Source: Pontiellaceae bacterium B1224 | GTDB taxonomy: Bacteria; Verrucomicrobiota; Kiritimatiellia; Kiritimatiellales; Pontiellaceae | NCBI GenBank assembly: GCA_029432815.1 | Contig: JAROBA010000019.1 | Coordinates: 44,449 to 108,448, forward strand | DNA length: 64,000 nt | Direction of reading: 5' to 3' | Shown: positions 42,468-51,683 of the stretch, one piece after another | Layout of the letters: every line of letters begins with the position of its first letter | Numbering within the stretch: position 1 is the first letter of the stretch | Program-made: the position numbers and the translations under genes | Notes under the pieces: model-generated | Database searches by the model: none | The model's input: the letters and a program-made list of their open reading frames with translations, nothing else | Told to the model about the DNA's origin: nothing

Positions 42468-44970
42468 TATGGGGAAAAAATTAATCGCAGCTGTTGCTCA
42501 ACCTGCTTTCACATTGGACAACGGAAGCTTCTGCAAGCTCCGGCCAGTGCTTTTTGAAGATGGTGCTGAAGCCCTTTCAGAGGAGTTTCCGAATGAGGGA
42601 GAAATTTGGTGGATGTTAAATAATTTCACCTCGCACTTGGCTAGTCCTGGAAAGCTAATCCAGGTGGAGCTGGAGGAGTCGCCTAACTTTAGTAAAGTGG
42701 ATCGTACAAGTTCCATGTATCAGGCAAAAAGGGATACGCCGATCAGTTTGAATCAGGATACTCCTATTGAGATATTGGATATTAGTTCGATGGCTCTGAA
42801 GCATATCACTGATCTCGTGGATCGTGAACAAGGCATCGCCTGCGACCATGAACCGGGGTCAATGGTTCTCTTGAAATGGCGTGACGCTTATTTTGGTCTA
42901 TTTTCAACGGATTCTTATAATGAAGAATCAGGAACTGTAACGGTTCGTAGTGCTCGTCCAGATAAGGTTGTGTATTGCGTGAAAGAGCAAGTGTTCTCAG
43001 CAGTCTGTGCGAGCGATAAACGACGTGTTGAAAAAGAAATTCGAAAGGCAGATTACGGATTGTCCTGTTGCATATCATATACGCTGCTTTTACCGACAGG
43101 GTTAGAAAAGTTCTTTTCCGCCGAGGGGACCTTTGTGGATATGGAAGGGATCCATAATGCTTTAATCCGTGAAGCAAAAGCCTGCTTGACTAGGAGGGAG
43201 AGGCAGAGTCTTAAAAAAATGTTAGATCTGTTTCGTGAAAATAGCGCTAAAGCATCCGATCCAGATACTTTGCTGAAACGCTTGAGCGATATGGATACAC
43301 GTTCTGCGTCACTAGACGAAGCCCTAGACCGCTTTGCCGATGCGCTGCTCGAAGGGGGAGTCGTTGGAGAGGATAGGTTACGGAATGCTGAAAAGCGCTA
43401 TGCCGACCAATATATTCTCGAACACGGAGCGGAGCTGCAGTCACAAATCGAACAGAATATAAATGATTTACAGAAGAAGAAGGAGTCTTTGTCGGAAAAG
43501 TTAAAGACAGAAACAGCGGCACATAACGAACGACTGAGGAACGAAAGTCGGAATCAGGAAGTCGAGTTGGCCCGTGTGAAAGACAAGTTCGAAAATTCGA
43601 TTAGATCAGAAAAAGAAAGCATCAAAAAGGAACGGGCGTTGTTGACCGAAGAGCGTCGGTCCATTCAGGAAAACCTGCAGGAGACGGTAAAACTCTTTTC
43701 CGAATCGGGCGATGAGGTCACTCGGCAGTTTTTGACATTTTTTCCTCTGTTTAAAGAATTTGGGATTTTGAATGAGGGATCACGATCAGGAGAAGGCCGG
43801 ATTTCGGCACCAGGAGAGGATCTTCAAGAGGTCCCGCGCTTCACACATCCGCTCGACTTCAGGGCGGTTACAGAAGGCGGCATACCGGTTGAGGAGGTCG
43901 AGTTTTTCAGCCGGTTTGTCGCATATGTTGATGCGGCAGGATTTAATTACCGCGAGTTTGACCTTAAGCGATTCCATATTAGTTTGAAGAGTGGTGACTT
44001 GACGATCATTGGCGGACCTTCTGGTATCGGGAAGTCTTCATTAATGCAGCTCTATGCCCGAGCGTTGGCAGGTGCTGATTACAAAGCCAGCCGCCCTGAC
44101 TTTTTGATGGTCAATGTGCGTCCGTCCTGGATGGAGACGGCCGACCTCGTCGGGCACGTGAACTCGTTGGAGCAGCGATTCTTTCCCTCGGAAAATGGTT
44201 TGTTTCAGCACCTCATCTGTGCGGCATCTGAGTATGAAGAAATCGCGGATCGCTCAGCACTTTATCCTGTTTGTCTCGATGAAATGAACCTCGCGCAGGT
44301 CGAGTACTATTTCAGCGATTTCTTGCAGGTGATGGAACGCCAGCAGGATGCGCGCGTTTTAAATTGTTTTTCTGAGCAGACCGTTGGGCGCACATGCCCT
44401 TTCCGGGATTGGCCGCGTATACCCATTTCTCCGGCAGTTCGGTTTGCCGGAACGGTTAACTTTGATGAGACCACGCGACGGTTGAGTGACCGTTTATTGG
44501 ACCGTGCAAACTTAATTGCGTTGCGTTGTGACGAACTCCCGAATGTCTTTTCCGGAAAGGAATCCTATGGTTGGCCCGCAGCACCGGGGCGACGAATCAC
44601 GTTATCTGATATGGAGTCGTGGAATCGTTCGTCTTCGCTGCCGAAAGAGTTGGCCGCGGTTATCGATTCATTGCGTCGCCCTTTGCTAGACCTTGGAGCC
44701 CCCATAACCCCAAGAAGCTATCAGGCAATTTGCCGGTTTGTTGCCAGTGCCGAGCCGCTGATGACTCATGCTCAGGCATTGGATGCTCAGCTTTCCCAAC
44801 GCGTTCTAAGTAAAGTTCGAGATATTGTAACCGATTCTCAACGACATGCGTTTGAGAAGCTTGAAAGTACGATTAGAAATTTGGAGGTAGGTGATTTCTC
44901 GGAATCCAGTTTTGCACTGGAACAGATACGACTGATCGAAGTGCTCGACCAGACTGATCTAGGGCGCTAG
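42460..44970 (+). CDS. McrB-like AAA+ ATPase with coiled coil
   Basis: 836 residues. An N-terminal domain of about 230 residues has no family I recognise. A long charged coiled coil spans about 320-420. The C-terminal AAA+ module has Walker A Gly-Gly-Pro-Ser-Gly-Ile-Gly-Lys-Ser-Ser (about 517-526) and Walker B Val-Cys-Leu-Asp-Glu-Met-Asn-Leu (about 603-610). Classical McrB carries Met-Asn-Thr-Ala-Asp-Arg for GTP; here the place reads Val-Asn-Phe-Asp-Glu-Thr-Thr-Arg, so ATP or altered use is possible. The start has GGAGA 8 bases upstream. The partner gene follows after 3 bases. Likely the motor of a type IV restriction-like system. Confidence 0.82.
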   Translation: MNSMGKKLIAAVAQPAFTLDNGSFCKLRPVLFEDGAEALSEEFPNEGEIWWMLNNFTSHLASPGKLIQVELEESPNFSKVDRTSSMYQAKRDTPISLNQDTPIEILDISSMALKHITDLVDREQGIACDHEPGSMVLLKWRDAYFGLFSTDSYNEESGTVTVRSARPDKVVYCVKEQVFSAVCASDKRRVEKEIRKADYGLSCCISYTLLLPTGLEKFFSAEGTFVDMEGIHNALIREAKACLTRRERQSLKKMLDLFRENSAKASDPDTLLKRLSDMDTRSASLDEALDRFADALLEGGVVGEDRLRNAEKRYADQYILEHGAELQSQIEQNINDLQKKKESLSEKLKTETAAHNERLRNESRNQEVELARVKDKFENSIRSEKESIKKERALLTEERRSIQENLQETVKLFSESGDEVTRQFLTFFPLFKEFGILNEGSRSGEGRISAPGEDLQEVPRFTHPLDFRAVTEGGIPVEEVEFFSRFVAYVDAAGFNYREFDLKRFHISLKSGDLTIIGGPSGIGKSSLMQLYARALAGADYKASRPDFLMVNVRPSWMETADLVGHVNSLEQRFFPSENGLFQHLICAASEYEEIADRSALYPVCLDEMNLAQVEYYFSDFLQVMERQQDARVLNCFSEQTVGRTCPFRDWPRIPISPAVRFAGTVNFDETTRRLSDRLLDRANLIALRCDELPNVFSGKESYGWPAAPGRRITLSDMESWNRSSSLPKELAAVIDSLRRPLLDLGAPITPRSYQAICRFVASAEPLMTHAQALDAQLSQRVLSKVRDIVTDSQRHAFEKLESTIRNLEVGDFSESSFALEQIRLIEVLDQTDLGR

Positions 44971-44973
44971 CTG

Positions 44974-46785
44974 ATGTCTGGGTTATCCATCTTAAAGCAG
45001 AACGGGAACCCCATCGTTTCTTGGGATTGGCCCAGAGGCAGCTCTACGAGCGAGAAGGAACCCTCCCAAACAGTTCTCGAAGAAACTCAATGGGTGTCTT
45101 TCTCGCTAGAGTCTCCTTTGGAGGGGATGGAGTATAATATCTGTATCGGAGACCGCTCTGTCATTGATGAGGCAGATGGCCAGAATACGGCCCGAAAGTT
45201 TAGGTCTTTCCTCGAGTGGCCCGAGAAAATGTACTTTGAGAGTGCTCGGGGATTCACGGATATTCATCTGGAAGAGCGGTTGTGCGGTACAGAATCCTGG
45301 CAACGGGTCGGCAGTTTTTCGCTGTATGTGTTGCCCACAAAGCTCGGAGAAGAGCGCTATGAAACCATGACGGATGATCTGCAGTCGCTCTGTGGATCCT
45401 TATTGCTGGATCTCCTAGGGACGTCGCGCTGGAAACATACAGACGTAAGTTTGAGTCCGGGAGTATCCTATCGCTCAAAAGAAGAAGAGCTTCGCTCTTT
45501 AAAGCAGACCTGGGCGCAGTTGCGGCCCTTACTCGACCGAATTCATCGCTCTCCAACAAGTATTGTGAGTAAGGAAATGAGAAAAACGGCTTACTGGGGA
45601 ATGCGAGAACTCGCCCCCCGCGCAGCCCGGGACTTAGCCCGCAGAGGCGTGGATCCACGTAATAAGGCATGTGTTCGGCCTTTTATGGTCGACCAACCGG
45701 TGCTTCTGGAGACGTCTAATACCCGCGAGCATCAGGTACTGGCCGCCTTTCTGATTCGGCTGCAGAAACGCCTCATTGATATCGCAAAAGCAATCAGTCA
45801 GCATGATGCGTCCATACAGGAAGACCGCGCGTATCGTGACATCTCGGTTGGTAGTGGGCCTACTCTGTATCAAACCCAGGATCTTCCCCGTCTACAGCAA
45901 CTTGAACTGGCACGAAAGAGTGCGGAGGAACTTTATGAGAGCATTGATCAAATGCGCCGCAGATCTCCGTTTGTTAAGTGCAAGCCGCTGTTTGAATGGC
46001 CCGGGCGTCAGTTCTTCACGCAGGGACCCATACTGAAACGAGTTAGAGATGTTATCGACCGTTACCTCTCCTCATCCAGTTTTTGGGTGGGGAATGCTCC
46101 CGGCGAGTCGATCACCAAACTCAGTAGCCGAATGTATGAACAGTGGGTACTTCTTCGCCTTGTTGAGGATTTTCGCGGTTGCGGACTTGAATTTAAACTC
46201 TGGGACGAGGCTCTTCAGACCAGCAAAAATGACCGGTTTACAATTGATTTTGAACGCGGGTTAACCTTCGAGGTTGCCCTGACATCGCAAAAGCGCATGC
46301 GTATCCGGTACGAGCCATGGATTCTGCCACGGGACGATGCTAAGAAGCTGGGCGAGACGCTCTGTCATGGGAATAATGCTTCCCGGGTACCGTGGTGCCC
46401 GGATATCATGATTGAATGCTTCTTAGAAAAGGATGGGCATCAGGAATCTCTTTATGGGGTGGCTGTGGACTGCAAATACACCTCAAGGATTGTCGACCAC
46501 CACTGGAATGCGACACGAAAATATATGACAATAAGGTCAACGAGCGGTAACCATCAGGTGGTCCGCCAGCTCTGGCTAGCCTATCCGGGACTGGACAGTA
46601 AACTTCAGATGATGGATCCGAGTGTAACATTTGACGCCAATGGACCTTCATGCTCTTTTGCTGAGAAGTTAGAGGGCATCATTCCTTGTATGCCCGGTGA
46701 GTTATCAGGATCTCAGAACTTGACTCAGTTTGCCGAGGGACTGGTTCGATACTTCCGGCAAATACCGATTGATTTAAATAAATAA
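44974..46785 (+). CDS. DUF2357/McrC-like PD-(D/E)XK nuclease
   Basis: 603 residues. The C-terminal third has the nuclease signature: Pro-Asp-Ile-Met-Ile-Glu (Asp near 476) and Val-Asp-Cys-Lys-Tyr (Asp498, Lys500). This is the PD-(D/E)XK arrangement of McrC-like endonucleases. The N-terminal part fits DUF2357, which pairs with McrB-like ATPases. Together with the preceding gene it would form a type IV restriction complex that cuts modified or otherwise marked nucleic acid. Its job inside BREX is unknown; a backup against phage with modified DNA is a reasonable guess. Confidence 0.8.
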   Translation: MSGLSILKQNGNPIVSWDWPRGSSTSEKEPSQTVLEETQWVSFSLESPLEGMEYNICIGDRSVIDEADGQNTARKFRSFLEWPEKMYFESARGFTDIHLEERLCGTESWQRVGSFSLYVLPTKLGEERYETMTDDLQSLCGSLLLDLLGTSRWKHTDVSLSPGVSYRSKEEELRSLKQTWAQLRPLLDRIHRSPTSIVSKEMRKTAYWGMRELAPRAARDLARRGVDPRNKACVRPFMVDQPVLLETSNTREHQVLAAFLIRLQKRLIDIAKAISQHDASIQEDRAYRDISVGSGPTLYQTQDLPRLQQLELARKSAEELYESIDQMRRRSPFVKCKPLFEWPGRQFFTQGPILKRVRDVIDRYLSSSSFWVGNAPGESITKLSSRMYEQWVLLRLVEDFRGCGLEFKLWDEALQTSKNDRFTIDFERGLTFEVALTSQKRMRIRYEPWILPRDDAKKLGETLCHGNNASRVPWCPDIMIECFLEKDGHQESLYGVAVDCKYTSRIVDHHWNATRKYMTIRSTSGNHQVVRQLWLAYPGLDSKLQMMDPSVTFDANGPSCSFAEKLEGIIPCMPGELSGSQNLTQFAEGLVRYFRQIPIDLNK

Positions 46786-46796
46786 CAGGTAACCCG

Positions 46797-49700
46797 ATGA
46801 AACCTTTAGAAAAAACATTACGTAATCAGCTGGAGCGAACCATTAAGGCCGCGCGGGATGTGGCGGAGGCTGCGGCTGCCGCTGCGCTGGAACAGTTGGG
46901 GGTGGGTGAAGCTTCGGCGTTTGGTCACTTGTCGGATGAAGAGCGCGAGCTGCGGCGCAAGCTGCGGGTGCATGGGCGTCAGCTGGGTGATGAGAGAACC
47001 GCTAAAGGCGGACAAAGGCTGGATCGTCTGGTTGAAGAGGTGGCCTATGAACACTGGCACCGTATGCTGTTTGCCCGCTTCCTCGCTGAAAACAACCTCT
47101 TAATGTATCCCGACCCGGATGAGCCGGTGGCGGTGACTCTGGAAGAGTGCGACGACCTGGCGGCTGATGAGGGTGCTTCCAATGGTTGGGAACTTGCGGC
47201 GCGATATGCCGCCCGTATGCTGCCCCAGATCTTTCGTCCGGACTCACCTGTCTTTAAGCTAACCTTACCTCCGGAACATCAGCAAAAACTCGAACAGATG
47301 CTTTCCGGTCTGGCCCTTGAAACCTTTATCGCATCCGACTCATTGGGTTGGGTCTATCAGTTCTGGCAGGCCAAACGCAAAGACGAAGTCAATGCCTCTG
47401 AGGTGAAGATCGGGGCACGCGAACTGCCTGCGGTTACCCAGCTCTTTACCGAAGACTATATGGTCTCCTTCCTGCTCGATAACTCGCTGGGTGCCTGGTG
47501 GGCCGGTAAACGGCTGACGGAGCAGGACTATAAAGACGTAACCACGGAATACACTGAAGACACAGAAATTGAACAGGCGCTGAGAGAGCGTGCGTCTATT
47601 CCGGGAGTGCCTTTAGAATATCTACGTTTCGTTCCGTGTCCGTCCGTGTCTTCCGTGGTTGATAAATGGATGCCAGCTGCGGGTACGTTCGATGCCTGGC
47701 CGGAGCAGCTGTGCGAACTCAAGACCATCGATCCGAGTTGTGGATCCGGCCACTTCCTGGTGGCGGCCTTCCTGATGCTGGTGCCGATGCGCATGGAGCT
47801 GGATGGACTCTCGGCTCAGGAGGCGGTGGATGCTGTGCTGCGAGAAAATATCCATGGATTGGAACTCGATCAACGCTGTGTGGAGCTGGCCGCCTTCGCG
47901 TTGGCACTGACTGCTTGGAAATATCCGGATGCGGGCGGTTATCGTCCCTTACCTGAACTGCAGGTGGCATGCTCCGGACTGTCGATCAGCGCCAAGAAGG
48001 ACGAGTGGCTGGAGTTGGCTGCTGATAACCCGGACTTAGCGTATTCGCTGGAACAAATGTATAACTGGTTCTCGGATGCTCCGGTACTTGGAAGCCTGCT
48101 GAATCCTAAGAAGCTGATGGAAGGCGACGCCTTCATTAAAGAAAACTGGTCTGAACTGAGGCCTGCTCTCCAAAAACTTATCGGCAAAGGCGATGACTTG
48201 GCACGTGAAATGGGCGTGGTGGCTCATGGTCTTGCCAAGGTCGGTGAGTTGCTAATGCAGGATTATGCGTGGGTGATTACAAACGTTCCGTATTTAAAAA
48301 GTGGAAAACAGGGGGGGGTACTAAAAACTTTTTGTGAGCAGAACTATCGTCCCGCAAAAGCGGATTTGGCCACAGTATTTCTCGATCGTTGCCTCGAACT
48401 TTGTGGTAAAGGAGGTTCTGCCTGCATCGTACTCCCTCAGAACTGGTTATTCCTAACAACATATCGAAAGTTTAGAGAAAAGTTACTCAATAATGACACA
48501 TGGCATATTATTGCCCGGCTTGGCTCAGGTGCGTTTGAAACTATTAGTGGCGAAGTAGTTAAAGCCATTCTTATTAGTATTAGTCGTGGAACGTCTGAGA
48601 TTTCAAATGATAGCAATCTACTCAGAGGTGTTGATGTCTCAGAGTGCAATGGGGGGTTAGAGAAGGCTGCTAACCTACTAAGTACGGATATTAGAAGTGT
48701 TAGTCAGGCGAAGCAGTTGAAGAATCCGGATTGCTTGGTTTCTCTGGAAGATAACGAAGGTTTAACTCTTCTCAACGAACACGCTGATGGTTTAGCTGGT
48801 ATCCTGAACGGAGATTCCCCCCGCTTTTTGAAGGTATATTGGGAAATGGATGATCGGCAAGGGACGTGGAGTTTTCAGCAAACAACACAGAAGGTAGGAT
48901 CGCATTTCGGTGGCATGCATAATCTTGTGTTTTATGATGAAGTAAATGGTCACCTAAGGGAAGAGCGTTGGATCCGAAGAAAACGTCTACATGATTCCGA
49001 TCAACGAGGTCAGGCAGTGGTGGGCAAAAAAGGAGTGGCTGTTTCATCAATGGGTGCTCTGCCCGCATCATTTTTTACAGGTAGTCGTTACGATTCAAAT
49101 GTTGCAACGGTAGTTCCAAGAGACCCTAAAGAATTGCCAGCGATTTGGAGCTTCTGTTCGTCAAAGAAATACAACGAAGTTATACGGCAAATAGACCAAA
49201 GCTTGAAGGTTACTAATGCTACACTGGTCAAGGTCCCGTTTGATATCGAACGCTGGACGAAAGTCGCTGAAGAGAAATATCCCAATGGCTTACCAAAACC
49301 CTATTCAGATGATCCAACTCAATGGATTTTTCATGGTCACCCCTGCGGTTCTGTCGTTTGGAACGAAGATGCCAAGTGGACTGCAAGCAGAGATCTGCGC
49401 ACCGACGACACCGTGCTACAGGTCGCCGTAGCCCGTCTCCTGGGCTACCGTTGGCCCGCTGAGCTGGATGAGGATATGGAGCTGGCGGATGAGCAGTGGG
49501 CATGGGTAGAGCGTTGTGAGGCATTGCTGCCGCTCAGCGATGAAGACGGTATTGTCTGTATTCCTCCGGTGCGTGGTGAGGCTGCTGCGGATGGACGTCT
49601 ACTTAACCTACTCGCTGCGGCGTATGGCGATGCCTGGTCAAACGATGTGCTGGCTGAACTGTTAAAGAGCGCCGGGCATGCAGGGAAGTCACTGGAATCC

Positions 49701-50291
49701 TGGTTGCGTGACAAATTTTTTGCGCAGCACTGCAAGCTGTTCCAGCACCGTCCGTTTATCTGGCAGGTGTGGGATGGGCTGTCGGATGGCTTCTCCGCGT
49801 TGGTGAACTACCACAAGCTCGACTACAAGTTACTGGAAACCCTGACCCATACCTACCTCGGCGACTGGATTATCCGATGTCAGGAAGAGGATCGCAGCAA
49901 CGGCCTGCTGGAAGGACAGGATGGCGAAAAGACCGCCGCCGCCAAGGTCCTCAAGAAAAAGCTGGAGCTCATCCTTAAGGGCGAAGCCCCCCACGATATT
50001 TTCGTGCGCTGGAAACCGCTGGACCAACAGCCCATCGGCTGGAACCCGGATCTCAACGACGGCGTACGTATGAACATTCGGCCCTTTATGACCGTAGGTG
50101 ATGTGAAGAAGAAAGGCGCGGGCATTCTGCGTGACAAACCCAACATAAAATGGACCAAGGACCGCGGTCAGGACGTCCCCTCCGCCCCCTGGTATCACCT
50201 CGGTCCCGAATACGGTGGCAAAGAAGGCGACCGCATTAACGACCACCATTTGAGCTTGGAAGAGAAGTCTGCAGCTAGGAATAACGGATGA
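46797..50291 (+). CDS. pglX: BREX type 1 adenine-specific DNA methyltransferase
   Basis: 1164 residues, the usual size. SAM-binding motif I is Asp312-Pro-Ser-Cys-Gly-Ser-Gly-His-Phe-Leu. The catalytic motif is Asn496-Val-Pro-Tyr, the BREX variant of NPPY. It methylates a non-palindromic site to mark self DNA and is needed for exclusion. A G8 run right after the catalytic motif (residues 505-508) makes the gene prone to slippage. The middle (residues about 485-845, target-recognition region) looks more AT-rich than both ends, which fits domain exchange. An inverted repeat of a CCACGGAA-type element lies in frame at residues 247-290. It starts 11 bases after the McrC-like gene. Confidence 0.95.
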   Translation: MKPLEKTLRNQLERTIKAARDVAEAAAAAALEQLGVGEASAFGHLSDEERELRRKLRVHGRQLGDERTAKGGQRLDRLVEEVAYEHWHRMLFARFLAENNLLMYPDPDEPVAVTLEECDDLAADEGASNGWELAARYAARMLPQIFRPDSPVFKLTLPPEHQQKLEQMLSGLALETFIASDSLGWVYQFWQAKRKDEVNASEVKIGARELPAVTQLFTEDYMVSFLLDNSLGAWWAGKRLTEQDYKDVTTEYTEDTEIEQALRERASIPGVPLEYLRFVPCPSVSSVVDKWMPAAGTFDAWPEQLCELKTIDPSCGSGHFLVAAFLMLVPMRMELDGLSAQEAVDAVLRENIHGLELDQRCVELAAFALALTAWKYPDAGGYRPLPELQVACSGLSISAKKDEWLELAADNPDLAYSLEQMYNWFSDAPVLGSLLNPKKLMEGDAFIKENWSELRPALQKLIGKGDDLAREMGVVAHGLAKVGELLMQDYAWVITNVPYLKSGKQGGVLKTFCEQNYRPAKADLATVFLDRCLELCGKGGSACIVLPQNWLFLTTYRKFREKLLNNDTWHIIARLGSGAFETISGEVVKAILISISRGTSEISNDSNLLRGVDVSECNGGLEKAANLLSTDIRSVSQAKQLKNPDCLVSLEDNEGLTLLNEHADGLAGILNGDSPRFLKVYWEMDDRQGTWSFQQTTQKVGSHFGGMHNLVFYDEVNGHLREERWIRRKRLHDSDQRGQAVVGKKGVAVSSMGALPASFFTGSRYDSNVATVVPRDPKELPAIWSFCSSKKYNEVIRQIDQSLKVTNATLVKVPFDIERWTKVAEEKYPNGLPKPYSDDPTQWIFHGHPCGSVVWNEDAKWTASRDLRTDDTVLQVAVARLLGYRWPAELDEDMELADEQWAWVERCEALLPLSDEDGIVCIPPVRGEAAADGRLLNLLAAAYGDAWSNDVLAELLKSAGHAGKSLESWLRDKFFAQHCKLFQHRPFIWQVWDGLSDGFSALVNYHKLDYKLLETLTHTYLGDWIIRCQEEDRSNGLLEGQDGEKTAAAKVLKKKLELILKGEAPHDIFVRWKPLDQQPIGWNPDLNDGVRMNIRPFMTVGDVKKKGAGILRDKPNIKWTKDRGQDVPSAPWYHLGPEYGGKEGDRINDHHLSLEEKSAARNNG
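47537..47664. repeat. CCACGGAA-type inverted repeat inside pglX
   Basis: The left arm reads AACCACGGAATACACTGAAG (47539-47558). The right arm, read on the minus strand from 47663, begins AACCACGGAAGACACGGACG. The arms face each other about 60-70 bases apart, within open pglX frame. The left arm encodes a Thr-Thr-Glu-Tyr-Thr-Glu-Asp-Thr-Glu run and the right arm a Pro-Ser-Val-Ser-Ser-Val-Val run. Elements with this core are widespread intergenic repeats in several phyla, a recollection not checked here. Confidence 0.65.
48311..48318 (+). repeat. G8 homopolymer, candidate phase-variation switch in pglX
   Basis: Eight G in a row, the longest G/C run I see in the window, six residues after the NVPY motif. 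With 7 G the frame ends two codons after the run at TAA. With 9 G it ends about 6 codons later at TGA. So any one-base slip removes the rest of the methyltransferase. Slippage of a G run in pglX is the known switch of the Streptomyces coelicolor Pgl system. Confidence 0.75.
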
Positions 50292-51649
50292 ATGAAGTAG
50301 CGAAATCCGGTTTGTTGAGCCGTCTGCTCAACAAGAAAAGTAAAACTGCTCTTCCTAAAACGGGGGCTGTTCCCCCCGTACAATGGGAAGAGGTGCAGCG
50401 GCATCTACCGGCAACCATCACACAGGGTTCAGGAGCCAAGCAAGGGATGCCTATTTCCAACCCCTGGATTCAAAGCGGACTCAATGGGCTGTTGGATGCC
50501 GCGCCTTCACTGCACACCGCAGCCAACAGCGGAAAGTATCTGGAGATCATCGGGCCGCCGGAGGCTTTGGCTGCTGGTGTGCTGCGCCAAACAGATAAAC
50601 ATGGGGATATACTTGGCGGTATAGTGGATGAGAATAACCAGATCTTACGACAAACACGTTTTGCGGATTCAGCCAACAGCCTCTCTGCTGCAGCGACAGC
50701 AGCGGCCACGTTCCAGGTGCTGAGTGTGGCAACTTCACAGTATTACCTGCACCAGATTAATAGCTCGTTAAGAAAGATTGATCTGAAAGTTGAGTCTTTG
50801 AATAATAAAATGGAGTGCCGACAGCTGGGCGAAATTCAGTACGCGATTGCTACGATTGATGAGATCTATAATGGAAACCTGAGCCACATCGAGGCCACCG
50901 GAATGGTCGATTGGCAAGCCCCCGATAGGGTTGCATTTTGGACGCGAATGGCCAACACCGAGACAGCGTTACGTACGAATGCAGCAGCGTTGGAGGCCGA
51001 AATCATGACCGCTCTTCAAGGTTTGTCTTCAAAGTTGAAGAAGGATGGCAAGCGGGTGAATGTATCTTATACGGCACATCGGGAACTGTTGAAAGAGCTG
51101 GAGAACCTGCATGGTTCGCATAACGTGCAACACTATCTGCTGGCTCTGCGTGGGATGGTGCGTTGGTATCAGGTGGTTCTCTCGTTTGACAGCCTTTCAC
51201 AGCAGGTAGTGGATAATGGCCGCTATGATGCGATGATAAAATACATCAAGGAACGCGCTGGCGTTATGGAGTCTATCCGGGACGAGTATGAGTTTATATT
51301 GGATGGCCAAAAGGGCGTTGCCGGCAAAGACAAGGCTATGGCCCTGGGGAAGGCTGCATGGAAGAAAGGAGGGGTAGAGCGGCTCGTAATTGATAGTCTA
51401 TATAATGGACTACGCAACAGAACGAGCGCGTATGAGGAGACCTTGGATGAGGGTGCGGGGCAGTTTAATGCGGATAGAGAAAAACTTATTTGCAGTCTGA
51501 AGTTAGATAGCTGTGATCTTTTTTCGACCATGGCACATATTAACACGATGACGACCTCGCTTGATGCCCCGCAGACCTTCTATCTGGAAGTAAATGAAGA
51601 GAGCGGTGAGGCAATATTACAAATGGCTTCAGAAGAGGTGTCGGCGTGA
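50288..51649 (+). CDS. Unrecognised 453-residue protein in the BREX operon
   Basis: I do not recognise this family. The start overlaps the pglX stop by 4 bases, and the gene ends 34 bases before the DUF262 gene, so it is part of the operon. The N-terminus is basic (Lys-Lys-Lys-Ser-Lys within the first 20 residues). An Ala/Ser-rich weakly hydrophobic segment lies near residues 130-150, followed by a helix with coiled-coil character (Leu-Arg-Lys-Ile-Asp-Leu-Lys-Val-Glu-Ser-Leu). The rest is mostly helical. No nuclease, kinase or P-loop motif is visible. It may be an adaptor or a membrane-active effector. Confidence 0.75.
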   Translation: MNEVAKSGLLSRLLNKKSKTALPKTGAVPPVQWEEVQRHLPATITQGSGAKQGMPISNPWIQSGLNGLLDAAPSLHTAANSGKYLEIIGPPEALAAGVLRQTDKHGDILGGIVDENNQILRQTRFADSANSLSAAATAAATFQVLSVATSQYYLHQINSSLRKIDLKVESLNNKMECRQLGEIQYAIATIDEIYNGNLSHIEATGMVDWQAPDRVAFWTRMANTETALRTNAAALEAEIMTALQGLSSKLKKDGKRVNVSYTAHRELLKELENLHGSHNVQHYLLALRGMVRWYQVVLSFDSLSQQVVDNGRYDAMIKYIKERAGVMESIRDEYEFILDGQKGVAGKDKAMALGKAAWKKGGVERLVIDSLYNGLRNRTSAYEETLDEGAGQFNADREKLICSLKLDSCDLFSTMAHINTMTTSLDAPQTFYLEVNEESGEAILQMASEEVSA

Positions 51650-51683
51650 TTTTCTCTATGGTTCGCAGCGGGCAGGTCCCGAA

